Below are positions 54,127-62,172 of a stretch of 64,000 nt of DNA, piece after piece. The position numbers were made by a program, and so were the translations under genes. Below the pieces are notes generated by a model, which made no database searches, was not told where the DNA came from, and saw only the letters and a list, made by a program, of their open reading frames with translations. The DNA comes from Legionella wadsworthii DSM 21896 = ATCC 33877 (GTDB lineage: Bacteria > Pseudomonadota > Gammaproteobacteria > Legionellales > Legionellaceae). Within the stretch, counting starts at the first letter, position 1; every line of letters begins with the position of its first letter. Location of the stretch: assembly GCF_000701265.1 (NCBI RefSeq), contig NZ_JNIA01000028.1:1-64000 (forward strand), written 5' to 3'.

Positions 54127-54989
54127 TCAAGTACCTCTTCTATCAAAATTGATGCAGCAATTTTTCGAGCATGATTCACCTCATTGAGCAAATCCGCTAA
54201 AGGGGGCATGTGGTCATCACGCTCTATCATGGAGGATATAGGGCCTAAATATTGCAGTGTTGCAGCATAAAGATCCCAAACGGGTTTTATGACCGGGGCA
54301 TCATGCGTATCAATAATGTAATTTCCATGATTTGAATGTCCCGCTAAATGAATTTGTGCGACACGTTCTGCAGGCAGGGAAGTAATATAATCCATAGGAT
54401 TAAATTGGTGATTCACAGAACTGACGTAGATGTTATTGACATCTAATAAAATATAACAATCTGCTTTCGCTGTTATTTCTCCGATAAATTCCCATTCCGT
54501 CATTTCAGATTGTTTGTATGTCAAATAACTGGATACATTCTCAATGAGTAGCGGACGACCTAAAAAATCTTGCACTTGCTGAATCCGGGATGCAATATGG
54601 TTTATGGCCTCCGATGTATAAGGCACGGGTAATAAATCATGGGCATTTATTCCATTCACTCCAGTCCAGCATAAATGATCAGAAATCCATACAGGCTCAA
54701 CTCGGGCAGCCAATTCCTTCAATTGTTTCAAATACTGATAATCTAAAGGGTCGGAACTGCCTAATGAGAGGGAAACACCATGCATCACTATAGGATAATG
54801 GGCGCGGATTTTATCAAGATAGTAAAGTGGCTTTCCGCCAGGAACCATATAGTTTTCAGTGAGTATTTCGAACCAGTCCAACTTGGGTTTTTGCGCTAAT
54901 ATTTCTTCGTAATAATCCGGTCGTAACCCCAGACCAAAACCTAGAAAAGGCAGTTTTTTTGTTTCGTTATCCTTGGGAAAAAAATCCAT
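54123..54989 (-). CDS. DUF692 MNIO enzyme, HvfB/BufB-like
   Basis: 288 residues. TIM-barrel family features: LGFGLGLRPDYYEEIL, WFEILTENYMVPGG, MHGVSLSLGSSDPLD, ISDHLCWTGV, LLIENVSSYL, LLDVNNIYVSS, QIHLAGHSNHG and IDTHDAPV. These carry the His, Asp, Glu and Asn ligands of multinuclear iron oxidative enzymes (MNIO). In the HvfABC and bufferin systems the enzyme converts precursor cysteines to thiooxazole-type groups that bind copper. Located 69 bases after the precursor gene, with a hairpin between. Confidence 0.92.
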   Translation of the reverse strand: MDFFPKDNETKKLPFLGFGLGLRPDYYEEILAQKPKLDWFEILTENYMVPGGKPLYYLDKIRAHYPIVMHGVSLSLGSSDPLDYQYLKQLKELAARVEPVWISDHLCWTGVNGINAHDLLPVPYTSEAINHIASRIQQVQDFLGRPLLIENVSSYLTYKQSEMTEWEFIGEITAKADCYILLDVNNIYVSSVNHQFNPMDYITSLPAERVAQIHLAGHSNHGNYIIDTHDAPVIKPVWDLYAATLQYLGPISSMIERDDHMPPLADLLNEVNHARKIAASILIEEVLE

Positions 54990-55000
54990 ATGTCATCCGA

Positions 55001-55036
55001 GAAAAAATGAAAACCAGGCATACACTACATGCCTGG
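55001..55036 (-). terminator. Intra-operon hairpin (attenuator candidate)
   Basis: Minus strand: CCAGGCAT (55036-55029), a seven-base loop and ATGCCTGG (55021-55014), then TTTTCATTTTTTC (55013-55001). It is a good rho-independent terminator between the Cys-rich precursor gene and the DUF692 gene. Partial read-through would give much precursor and little enzyme. Confidence 0.75.
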
Positions 55037-55058
55037 AGTAATGCGGAAACTTTTCGAA

Positions 55059-55310
55059 TTATTCAACAACAGTGCCGCCAGCTTTTTGGCAGTCTTCTTT
55101 GCTCATTTCAGCCATTCCTTTACCTTTGCAAGAATTTTGGCCTTTACAAGCGTTATCAGCAGTTTTGCATGCGCCTTGTCCTTTACATGCATTAGCGCCT
55201 TGGCATTTTACCATACCAGAAGAAGCATCTGCAGCAACAGCAGGAGTTAGAGCAAACATTGAAGCAGCACCGATTGCTAAAGCAACGCCTGTTAATTGTA
55301 GTTTGTTCAT
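55059..55310 (-). CDS. Cys-rich RiPP precursor (HvfA/BufA2-like bufferin)
   Basis: 83 residues. An N-terminal signal peptide (MNKLQLTGVALAIGAASMFALTPAVAADA) precedes a Cys- and Lys-rich core, MVKCQGANACKGQGACKTAD and NACKGQNSCKGKG, with Cys at 36, 42, 48, 55, 61 and 74, five of them within C-K-G/T-type repeats. A C-terminal KEDCQKAGGTVVE follows. Long signal peptide plus Cys repeats next to DUF692 and DUF2063 genes is the signature of the bufferin/HvfA copper-binding peptides. Expected to be modified in the cytosol, then exported to the periplasm to chelate copper. AAGGAATTAT lies before ATG. Confidence 0.9.
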   Translation of the reverse strand: MNKLQLTGVALAIGAASMFALTPAVAADASSGMVKCQGANACKGQGACKTADNACKGQNSCKGKGMAEMSKEDCQKAGGTVVE

Positions 55311-55682
55311 TTACATAATTCCTTTTAGGGTTAGTTAAATAATCTATAGGCAAATAATAAATTTAGCCCAGTGCATTTTAGAAACGAATAATTAATTTTG
55401 TCAAGATTCACCATTGAAAAATAAAGAATTTGCTCGAAATGGATTAAACGGGAGTTTCACCCGTTCCTATGGATTAACAACAATCTTGATTCGGAAGTTG
55501 AACAACCATCACATAATGCAGAAAAGAGAATACCGCATTAATTCAGCAGCAGAACTTCATACGACAGGACATTTGAGTTTTATTCGCGCCACCTGCTTTG
55601 ATCGATTGCTCAAATTAATCCCGAAAGGTATTCTATATTTTTAGTTACACTTTTGTTTCATGAATTAAAGGAGTTCTAACAA
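55311..55682. other. Intergenic region with RiPP promoter, no confident gene
   Basis: 372 bases between divergent units. The part next to 55310 should hold the promoter of the precursor operon. I see no clear metal-regulator palindrome. A 76-codon TTG-start frame at 55414-55644 lacks a ribosome site and recognisable sequence and is not called. Confidence 0.4.
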
Positions 55683-56033
55683 ATGGAGCTACCTAGCCTG
55701 CATTCAATATTACTGTACATCCAACATAGCATCTCGTTTTGTGGCGTGCTTGTAATTTTATTTGGGGTATTAACTGCTTTGTGGCGATATTCCTCCTATC
55801 TCTTTTTTGCGACAAAGGTCACCAGTATTAATCAAATTCGATTGCGGCTTGGAAGAGTATTAACCTTAGGATTAGAATTTATTGTAGCTGCTGATTTAAT
55901 AGGAACCACTACGGCCCCTGATTATTATTCAATAGGTATTGTGGCGAGTATTGTTTTAATAAGAACCTTATTAAGTTATACCCTAAACCGCGAAATTAAC
56001 GAGCTTAGCCAGCAAGAAAACATGGAAAGTTAA
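55683..56033 (+). CDS. DUF1622 family inner-membrane protein
   Basis: 116 residues with about three membrane segments: a first near 10-35 (ILLYIQHSISFCGVLVILFGVLTALWR), then RLRLGRVLTLGLEFIVAADLIGTT and YYSIGIVASIVLIRTLLSYTLNREI, a pattern typical of DUF1622. AAAGGAG precedes the ATG by nine bases. Function unknown. Divergent from the RiPP operon; a functional link is not shown. No DoxX-type gene, seen in some bufferin operons, is present here. Confidence 0.82.
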   Translation: MELPSLHSILLYIQHSISFCGVLVILFGVLTALWRYSSYLFFATKVTSINQIRLRLGRVLTLGLEFIVAADLIGTTTAPDYYSIGIVASIVLIRTLLSYTLNREINELSQQENMES

Positions 56034-56301
56034 GCGTTCTCCTAAATAAATTAGATTCTTTGAGAATTTTTATCAACCGCAATAGAATGCCAATTTTGTC
56101 TTTTAAAATAATTTAACTTGCAGGCCCTCTACGTCTGGCGTGGAGACTTTAATTCAACTTTCATAGAAATAAATCCACATGCATGAGCAAGTCCTGACCC
56201 ATAGATGCTTGCATCACTTCCATATGCAAAGCGCCCCTCGATAAGCTTTAAATTTCTTTAATCACTCACTTTAGCGGTGACGCCTGCATGAAACATTTAA
56301 A

Positions 56302-57108
56302 TTAATTACAAAATATTACTTTTTCTTTTAAATCTTCATTTTTTTTAATTGAACTAAAGTGCATGTCATTGGCTTTCTTGCAAAATTTACTTGGTTTTAA
56401 ATCGTACTCAACCTCAAGCACAGCTTTATTCGCATTAATAAAGGGTGTTAAATGATTGCATTCATTATATTCAAAACATTGTTCATTAATGGCAAAATCA
56501 AAATAGGGTAATAATTGCTCCACTTGGTCTAGATCATTTTTCAAACCAACCGCAAGGCCTGCTTGATGCGCCATATTAGCCAAAGAGGCATTGTAGTAGG
56601 CTTGATCAGAATCTTTTAAAGGAAAACCTGTTTTATTGGTGTACCCATCAACATTATCAAATTCAACAGCATCAAACCCCTTTGCCTTGCACATGTCAAT
56701 ACGTGCTTGCATAATAGGTAAGAGGATGGATGTTTGACGAATATCAAGCCACTTCTCCCCTGGCCACCCATTTGATCTTCCCTTAACAGATGCGGGAAAT
56801 TGTTTCGCATCGGGACGCCAATTTTCCCACGATCCCGCACTGATATAACAAACCGCCTTATTACCCTGAGTATGAATGGTGTTCACTGTTTGAGAAGTAC
56901 TGCTAAATCCATCAATATCATAAATATCAGCTAAAACGGAGAATTTTGGTGTTTCAGAGAGAACGTAATTCCATTTTGCTCCCTGAATTATTTGTCCCGT
57001 GCAGGATTCACAAGATACTGGCGAAGGCAAGACTGTATTTTCAGCAAAAGAAGACGGTATCCCGGTAAAAAAGGCTAGGAATGAACATCCTATTATTGTT
57101 TTTTTCAT
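56302..57108 (-). CDS. Secreted GH114-like glycoside hydrolase
   Basis: 268 residues with signal peptide (MKKTIIGCSFLAFFTGIPSSFA). It has the GH114 TIM-barrel pattern: WNYVLSETPKFSVLADIYDIDGFSSTSQTV, NKAVCYISAGSWENWRPDAKQFP, GEKWLDIRQ, ARIDMCKAKGFDAVEFDNVDGYTNKTGF, and LKNDLDQVEQLLPYFDFAINEQCFEYNEC. The acidic pair in EFDNVD is the likely catalytic site. GH114 enzymes cleave alpha-1,4-galactosaminide polymers; the substrate here may be an exopolysaccharide or fungal/amoebal glycan. Several cysteines in the mature part suggest disulphides. Confidence 0.88.
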   Translation of the reverse strand: MKKTIIGCSFLAFFTGIPSSFAENTVLPSPVSCESCTGQIIQGAKWNYVLSETPKFSVLADIYDIDGFSSTSQTVNTIHTQGNKAVCYISAGSWENWRPDAKQFPASVKGRSNGWPGEKWLDIRQTSILLPIMQARIDMCKAKGFDAVEFDNVDGYTNKTGFPLKDSDQAYYNASLANMAHQAGLAVGLKNDLDQVEQLLPYFDFAINEQCFEYNECNHLTPFINANKAVLEVEYDLKPSKFCKKANDMHFSSIKKNEDLKEKVIFCN

Positions 57109-57340
57109 AATGAATCATCCTTTTATAATTTGATATACAGCTGTCCTTGGTTAATTAGAATTGATAAACCATTAACTTTACTGTAAATGATAATAATTCT
57201 TCTTGCACATATAAGGCAACAGTGGTTTCGCGAACTTTGGAAGCACTCCTATTCACAAAGTACTTGATAGCGTACAAATCCCATATTGATACAGTACAAA
57301 GATCGAATATTCTAGGCCAATGTCCAGGCTGCAGGAAACA
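57109..57340. other. Intergenic spacer without recognised gene
   Basis: About 230 bases between the GH114 start and the S4-protein end. It should contain the GH114 promoter. I see no ORF with ribosome site and no clear structure. Confidence 0.3.
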
Positions 57341-57559
57341 CTAATTACCCTCCAACTTTATGTGAAAGATCTCACCTTTCAATTTAATCGTATCTCCAGG
57401 AACTATCTTTTTTCTTTTCTGTTTTTCTATGATGCCGTTTACCAATACAGTGCCCGAAGCTATCATTTCCTTAGCTTCTGCCCCACTCGAGGCGATACCT
57501 TCAAATTTAAGAATTTTAAAAAGTTCAACATATTCTTTATTAATGAAAACATCCTTCAT
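57341..57559 (-). CDS. S4-domain RNA-binding protein (YbcJ-like)
   Basis: 72 residues, essentially one S4 domain: EYVELFKILKFEGIASSGAEAKEMIASGTVLVNGIIEKQKRKKIVPGDTIKL. CCGGAG lies before the ATG. YbcJ-like proteins bind RNA, with a presumed role in ribosome or RNA metabolism. Starts 18 bases after the VF530-like gene stop, so the two form an operon. Confidence 0.92.
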   Translation of the reverse strand: MKDVFINKEYVELFKILKFEGIASSGAEAKEMIASGTVLVNGIIEKQKRKKIVPGDTIKLKGEIFHIKLEGN

Positions 57560-57577
57560 TATTTATTACTCCGGTAA

Positions 57578-57814
57578 TTATAAGTTGTCGCAATCTTTAC
57601 TTTTTAAGGAGGTAAGATAAAGGGTTTCAACTTCACTCCTTGCCCATGGTGTTTTGCGCAGGAATTTCAGGCTTGATTTGATGCTGGGATTTGAGGAAAA
57701 GCAGTTAATCTTGACTCTTTCCGCCAAGCCCTCCCAGCCATAACAAACCAACAAACTATTTAAGATAGCCTCTAGGGTCATGCCGTGCAGTGGATCATTA
57801 GAAAATCTTTCCAT
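57578..57814 (-). CDS. VF530/DUF2132 family DNA-binding protein
   Basis: 78 residues from the ATG at 57814; an ATG 24 bases upstream is possible. Hallmark sequence: [62 protein letters not shown]. The family is a small helical protein reported to resemble DNA-binding folds, with unknown role. Heads the operon with the S4 protein and diverges from the patatin gene. Confidence 0.92.
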   Translation of the reverse strand: MERFSNDPLHGMTLEAILNSLLVCYGWEGLAERVKINCFSSNPSIKSSLKFLRKTPWARSEVETLYLTSLKSKDCDNL

Positions 57815-58097
57815 CAAATATACCTTTTTTTGTTGCACATTGGAGGTTTAGTCTTGATCTCACTAAACCTATTGTTTCAATTATACTATTAATTAGGTTT
57901 AACATGCCGTTTAAGTCAATTACCAATTCAACCGCCCTCTGTGACAAAATAGAGAACTTCTTATCTTTGGCTAAGTTCATTGTACCGAGTATAACATTGG
58001 ATATTATGTTTCATGTAAACCTTCTGTTGCTGCAAGAAAACCCCATTTTTGAAAACAAATCTATAATTACAAATAACCTTTCTGATTTAAAAAAAAT

Positions 58098-59951
58098 ATG
58101 GATCATGCCCTGCTAACACCAAAAGAAATTTTTAAATTTATAAAACAATACGAACCTTTTAGTTCGATGAGCGAAGCATGTCTTGCGAAACTGTCTCGGG
58201 TTTTTGAAATTGAATCCTGGACAGCTGATACCCTTTTAATTAGAAAAGGGGAAGAAATGAATGATTTATACATTCTTATTAAAGGGAGGCTTTATTACCA
58301 GATAACAGATTCTGAAGAGAAAGTGACTTATCAAGGTGAATTACAGGAAGGGGGCATTATTGGCGAAATGGCATTACTGTCTGACTTGCCTCGCTCTGCG
58401 AATGTTTACACGCAAAGAGACAGCATTATTTTAAAGTTATCTAAAAAAAATTTTTTAAAGCTATGCAGAAATTACCCTGAACTCTTGAGTAGAATTACTC
58501 AGTATACTATTAAACGGTTAACCAACTCACTGCAGGGTATTCGCACCGCAACATCTCGTAATAAGTCCATAGCCCTCATTTCAATAAAGCCTATTCCTGA
58601 TCTAGAAAGACAACTTAAGGAAATGGTTTTGCATTGTTCACATAAAGAAAAGATTCTTTTATTAACCAGTCAATATCTCAAACAAAGTCATGTTTCATTG
58701 GATTCTTGTGGTCATATGAGTAATGAAGGAATTTTATGGATAAGCCAACTTGAAAAAGAGTATTCTTTTATTTTCTATCTGGCGGATGAATCACTAACGA
58801 ATTGGACTAAATTTTGTATCCGTCAGGCTGATTCTCTTGCTTTCTTGGTACTTGCGTCAGAGCAGGATACTCAATTATCTGAAGTGGAATCCTATCTCTC
58901 AAACGCCAAACATAATTTTATTAAAAGAAATATATTGGTACTTCTCCATCAAACAGAAATTCCCCCCAAAAATACCAATAAGTGGTTAGCAAAACGTTCA
59001 GTCAATGCCCACTTTCATGTCCGCAGCAATACTGAGGAAGGTATTTCAAGAATGATGCGTATTTTCACAGATAATACGATATCTTTAGTACTGAGCGGTG
59101 GAGGGGCACGAGGCCTTGCCCACATTGGTGTTTACCGCTTATTGGAGGAAAGAAAAATACCTGTGGATTATATTGCAGGTACAAGTATGGGCGCGATGCT
59201 CGCAGCAGGTTTTGCAATGGGGTATTCTTCAAGTGATATTTTAAAATTTGTAGAAGAATATTTACTTAAAGGCGCTAAAATTGATTTTACCTTTCCATAT
59301 ATTTCGATTGCCAGAGGTAAAAGGGCTACAGACAGTCTGATCAAACTCTATGGCGAAGACACGCAAATCGAAGATTTATGGATTAATTACTTTTGTGTCT
59401 CTACAGATTTGGTGAGCAAAAAATTGTATGTTCATGATAAAGGCAAGTTATGGGAGTCCATTCGCTCAAGCATTTCTTTACCCTTTATCTATCCGCCTGT
59501 TTCATTCAATGACAAACTGTTAATCGATGGTGGCGTACTGAATAACATACCTACAGACATTATGAGACAGTACTCACACAGCAGTAAAATCATCGCCTCC
59601 AATATTAATAACAATTATTTATTTAAATTAATGCCTCTGCCCTATTCACTTTCAGGTTGGAAATTGCTTTTTAACCGCTTTATGGGTAAAGAATCCATTC
59701 TGCCTATTAATTTAGGCGAGCTAGTGATGCGTTTGTTGACCATCAGTTCCCATCAAAATACTTCAAAAATGATGTCTATGGCTGATATAGCCATTTCATT
59801 AAAAGTAGATCAATATGGAATATTGGATTTTAAAAGATATAAAGAAATTACAAAAATGGGCTATGAACAAGCAAAAGCCCAGCTGTCTGTTCAAAATGTG
59901 GATGAATTATTAAATGCTAAATCTCAATTCGGTCTAGATAATTTAATCTAA
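58098..59951 (+). CDS. cNMP-binding patatin-like phospholipase (NTE-like)
   Basis: 617 residues. An N-terminal cyclic-nucleotide-binding domain (about 18-135) has GGIIGEMALLSDLPRSANVY at about 85-104, the phosphate-binding cassette. A middle region (150-325) resembles the P-loop-less linker of NTE-type proteins. The patatin domain has LSGGGARGLAHIGVYRLLEE at about 331-350, the nucleophile elbow GTSMG at about 361-365, and DGGVLNNIP with catalytic Asp near 477. It should hydrolyse phospholipids or lysophospholipids under nucleotide control. Same architecture as eukaryotic NTE and bacterial RssA-type fusions. No clear ribosome site. Confidence 0.92.
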   Translation: MDHALLTPKEIFKFIKQYEPFSSMSEACLAKLSRVFEIESWTADTLLIRKGEEMNDLYILIKGRLYYQITDSEEKVTYQGELQEGGIIGEMALLSDLPRSANVYTQRDSIILKLSKKNFLKLCRNYPELLSRITQYTIKRLTNSLQGIRTATSRNKSIALISIKPIPDLERQLKEMVLHCSHKEKILLLTSQYLKQSHVSLDSCGHMSNEGILWISQLEKEYSFIFYLADESLTNWTKFCIRQADSLAFLVLASEQDTQLSEVESYLSNAKHNFIKRNILVLLHQTEIPPKNTNKWLAKRSVNAHFHVRSNTEEGISRMMRIFTDNTISLVLSGGGARGLAHIGVYRLLEERKIPVDYIAGTSMGAMLAAGFAMGYSSSDILKFVEEYLLKGAKIDFTFPYISIARGKRATDSLIKLYGEDTQIEDLWINYFCVSTDLVSKKLYVHDKGKLWESIRSSISLPFIYPPVSFNDKLLIDGGVLNNIPTDIMRQYSHSSKIIASNINNNYLFKLMPLPYSLSGWKLLFNRFMGKESILPINLGELVMRLLTISSHQNTSKMMSMADIAISLKVDQYGILDFKRYKEITKMGYEQAKAQLSVQNVDELLNAKSQFGLDNLI

Positions 59952-59960
59952 AATTTTCAT

Positions 59961-60629
59961 TTATTTTTTTAGTTTTCGTGCCATGATTTGATCAAACATC
60001 ATTCTCTTTTCTGGGGATAAGGACTCTCTTCTCAAAGCCATCATGTCCTCCACAGATCCTTGGACACAATCAGGGGTCAGTCGATCAATGATTAATAAAC
60101 CATTTAGATGATCAATTTCGTGTTGTAAAACCCGCGAATAAAAACCTCTCTCCACATGTTGGTGAAATTCGCCCAACTCATCATAATAGCTCAAGCTAAT
60201 TTGATCATAACGTGGAACTTTTCCGGATTTACTCGACACAGAGTAACAACCTTCAAAATCATATTTCAGTTCTGTTCCAGCTACAGCCTCGTAACTTGGG
60301 TTAATCAGGATATGCATTGGATAAAACTGATTCACATTATCCCTCAATAAAGTCGCTTCCTCGGGAATATAAACGGCAATAATTCTTCGAGGTTGATTCA
60401 CCTGAGGTGCAGCCAAACCGACACCACCTAATTCATTCAATTTAGTTTTCATTGCCTCTATAAGTTGCCTGTCTTCCTGGCTTAAAGGAAACTGGACCTC
60501 TTGAGCTTTAGTTTTTAGAACCTGACGGAATTCAGGTTGTTCTACAGTGACTATATTCATGGCCATACTCGCTGAACTATTTAATATTAAAAATAAGACG
60601 AACAGCTTCAAAAATTGATTCATGCACAT
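59961..60629 (-). CDS. Peptide deformylase with signal peptide
   Basis: 222 residues. All three deformylase motifs are intact: GVGLAAPQ 69-76, EGCYS 126-130 and HEIDH 170-174 (Cys128, His170 and His174 bind the metal). Unusually the protein begins with a hydrophobic signal peptide (NQFLKLFVLFLILNSSASMA, then MNIV), so it should be exported, while normal deformylases are cytosolic and start near the catalytic domain. Start and stop of the neighbouring upstream gene overlap (TAATG), indicating coupling. It may be a paralogue acting on peptides in the periplasm or beyond; the housekeeping copy is expected elsewhere. Confidence 0.9.
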   Translation of the reverse strand: MCMNQFLKLFVLFLILNSSASMAMNIVTVEQPEFRQVLKTKAQEVQFPLSQEDRQLIEAMKTKLNELGGVGLAAPQVNQPRRIIAVYIPEEATLLRDNVNQFYPMHILINPSYEAVAGTELKYDFEGCYSVSSKSGKVPRYDQISLSYYDELGEFHQHVERGFYSRVLQHEIDHLNGLLIIDRLTPDCVQGSVEDMMALRRESLSPEKRMMFDQIMARKLKK

Positions 60630-61522
60630 TAATGCATTTTCTTAAAATGTTCTGCTTGAGCTGTAAAATAATTGTCAGCAGGATAAATATTATCTGGATC
60701 AATACCAATGCGCAGTGCCTCTACTAAATCAGGTTGGTGTTGGCTAATGAAACGGATTTCCGATGTTGGAACTTCAGACAGTTGTTTGGAAACCAGATAA
60801 CTCAACAAAGATGTCTTCGCAATGGGATCAGTTGCCATATTTTCCTCCAGTGTTTTAAACATTTGATATCGATAAGACAAACAAAGGAAGATTCCGGGTG
60901 CAATTTCAATAGGGCTTTTATCATCCTTAGGACTCACATCTATATTTCTATAGAAAAGAATGGACGGGTTATTTTTTCTCAATAGATGAAGAATCTGGAT
61001 AACATGTAATTCATTGGTATTGGCGATTAAATAAATAGGATCCCGCGTGGGTTCCCGCTCAGATGAGGCCACCGCAGTGTCCCTGTTCGACGTGTTTTTT
61101 GCTCTATCCTCAATTAACATTGAAAGATATTTTTCTTTAGACTGATCCCATTCTATCTGTGAATTCCATGCGTTTTCTAAAAGCATTTTGGCAAAGGTTT
61201 TCGAATAGAGCGACTTGGAATTCAAATGCTCCATTTCTCCTTTTTTAGGGGATGAATCTTTAAGGAAATAGAAAATGTGTACTAATTTTTCGAGAAATTC
61301 TTCCGAGCTGAGTTGACCTAAGCGATAAGGCTGAATCAATTTTGAGTTATGTCTGGCCATTTGGTACATGAGCCAAGCATAATTTGTCCAGGATTGAAAT
61401 AAACTGGAACATTGCCTGAAATAACCAGTAGAATAGCGATCGCAAACTTCTTCAAAGGATTGAATACAAGTACTCGTAGGATATAAAGCATGTAATGCAG
61501 ATAAGTTTACAATTAAAGGCAT
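60629..61522 (-). CDS. Uncharacterised protein coupled to exported deformylase
   Basis: 297 residues, no signal peptide or membrane span. It begins MPLIVNLSALHALYPTSTCIQSF. The C-terminal half has DPIYLIANTNELHVIQILHLLRKNNPSILFYRNIDVSPKDDKSPIEIAPGIFLCLSYRY, which suggests an alpha/beta fold with a Rossmann-like strand-helix, and resembles nothing I can name. Its stop overlaps the ATG of the deformylase gene (TAATG), so both are probably made together. The likely class is a Legionella-specific protein, possibly an effector or HAD-like enzyme; no catalytic motif confirms either. Confidence 0.65.
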   Translation of the reverse strand: MPLIVNLSALHALYPTSTCIQSFEEVCDRYSTGYFRQCSSLFQSWTNYAWLMYQMARHNSKLIQPYRLGQLSSEEFLEKLVHIFYFLKDSSPKKGEMEHLNSKSLYSKTFAKMLLENAWNSQIEWDQSKEKYLSMLIEDRAKNTSNRDTAVASSEREPTRDPIYLIANTNELHVIQILHLLRKNNPSILFYRNIDVSPKDDKSPIEIAPGIFLCLSYRYQMFKTLEENMATDPIAKTSLLSYLVSKQLSEVPTSEIRFISQHQPDLVEALRIGIDPDNIYPADNYFTAQAEHFKKMH

Positions 61523-61613
61523 GATTTACGAACCTGAATATTTTTTTGCCGATTCTATCTCAAATAATAAAGTGATTCAATTTCAAGAACTTGCTCCTGA
61601 ATTGAATCAATGA

Positions 61614-62156
61614 ATGGAAACCATGACTATGCTAGAGAATTTTCCTCAAATTAAATTACGTCCTTTAGTGCAAGATGATGAGGATCAATTTCTTATGACC
61701 ATGCAAAAAAGTAAAGATTTCCATTATCCGTTTGTTGCCACACCGCAAACTTCGGAAGAATTTCAGGTTTTTTTCCAAAAAACCCAGCAATACAATCGCC
61801 GGTGTTATCTCGCCTTAAAGGATGATGGTGACATAGTCGGTGTATTTAATATAAGTGAAATCGTGCAAAGTGTTTTTCAAAGTGCTTATTTAGGTTACTT
61901 TGCTTCAGTTACCTATGCTGGCCAAGGTTTAATGAGTCAAGCGTTAAAATTGGTTTTAATAGAAATTTTTCTAAAATTAAAGCTTCATCGAATTGAAGCC
62001 AACATTCAGCCCACCAATACTCAATCCATCCATTTAGCCATCAGTAATGGTTTTTTCAAAGAAGGATTTTCACCCAGATTTTTAAATATAAATGGAGTTT
62101 GGTGCGATCATTTTCGTTTTGCACTTACCTATGAGGATTGGTTGGCACAACAATAG
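61614..62156 (+). CDS. GNAT acetyltransferase, RimJ/RimL-like
   Basis: 180 residues. IKLRPLVQDDEDQFLMTMQKSKDFHYPFV, CYLALKDDGDIVGVFNISEI, AYLGYFASVTYAGQGLMSQALKLVLIEIF (acetyl-CoA loop, QGLMSQAL), and RIEANIQPTNTQSIHLAISNGFFKEGFSPRFLNINGVWCDHFRFAL match the RimJ/RimL N-acetyltransferase group. Target unknown: ribosomal protein N-termini, an amino acid or an antibiotic. ATG at 61614, with in-frame ATGs at 61623 and 61629, so the start is uncertain by a few codons. Confidence 0.92.
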   Translation: METMTMLENFPQIKLRPLVQDDEDQFLMTMQKSKDFHYPFVATPQTSEEFQVFFQKTQQYNRRCYLALKDDGDIVGVFNISEIVQSVFQSAYLGYFASVTYAGQGLMSQALKLVLIEIFLKLKLHRIEANIQPTNTQSIHLAISNGFFKEGFSPRFLNINGVWCDHFRFALTYEDWLAQQ

Positions 62157-62172
62157 AACGTTACGATAAACT

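Noticed and set aside
55414-55644. 76-codon ORF between the RiPP operon and the DUF1622 gene
   Set aside because: TTG start without ribosome site and without recognisable sequence; the region must contain the RiPP promoter.
57798-57980. 60-codon minus-strand ORF upstream of the VF530 gene
   Set aside because: Overlaps the VF530 start region in another frame, with no ribosome site and no homology visible.
57904-58116. 70-codon plus-strand ORF before the patatin gene
   Set aside because: Overlaps the patatin start out of frame; no ribosome site; probably the patatin promoter region.
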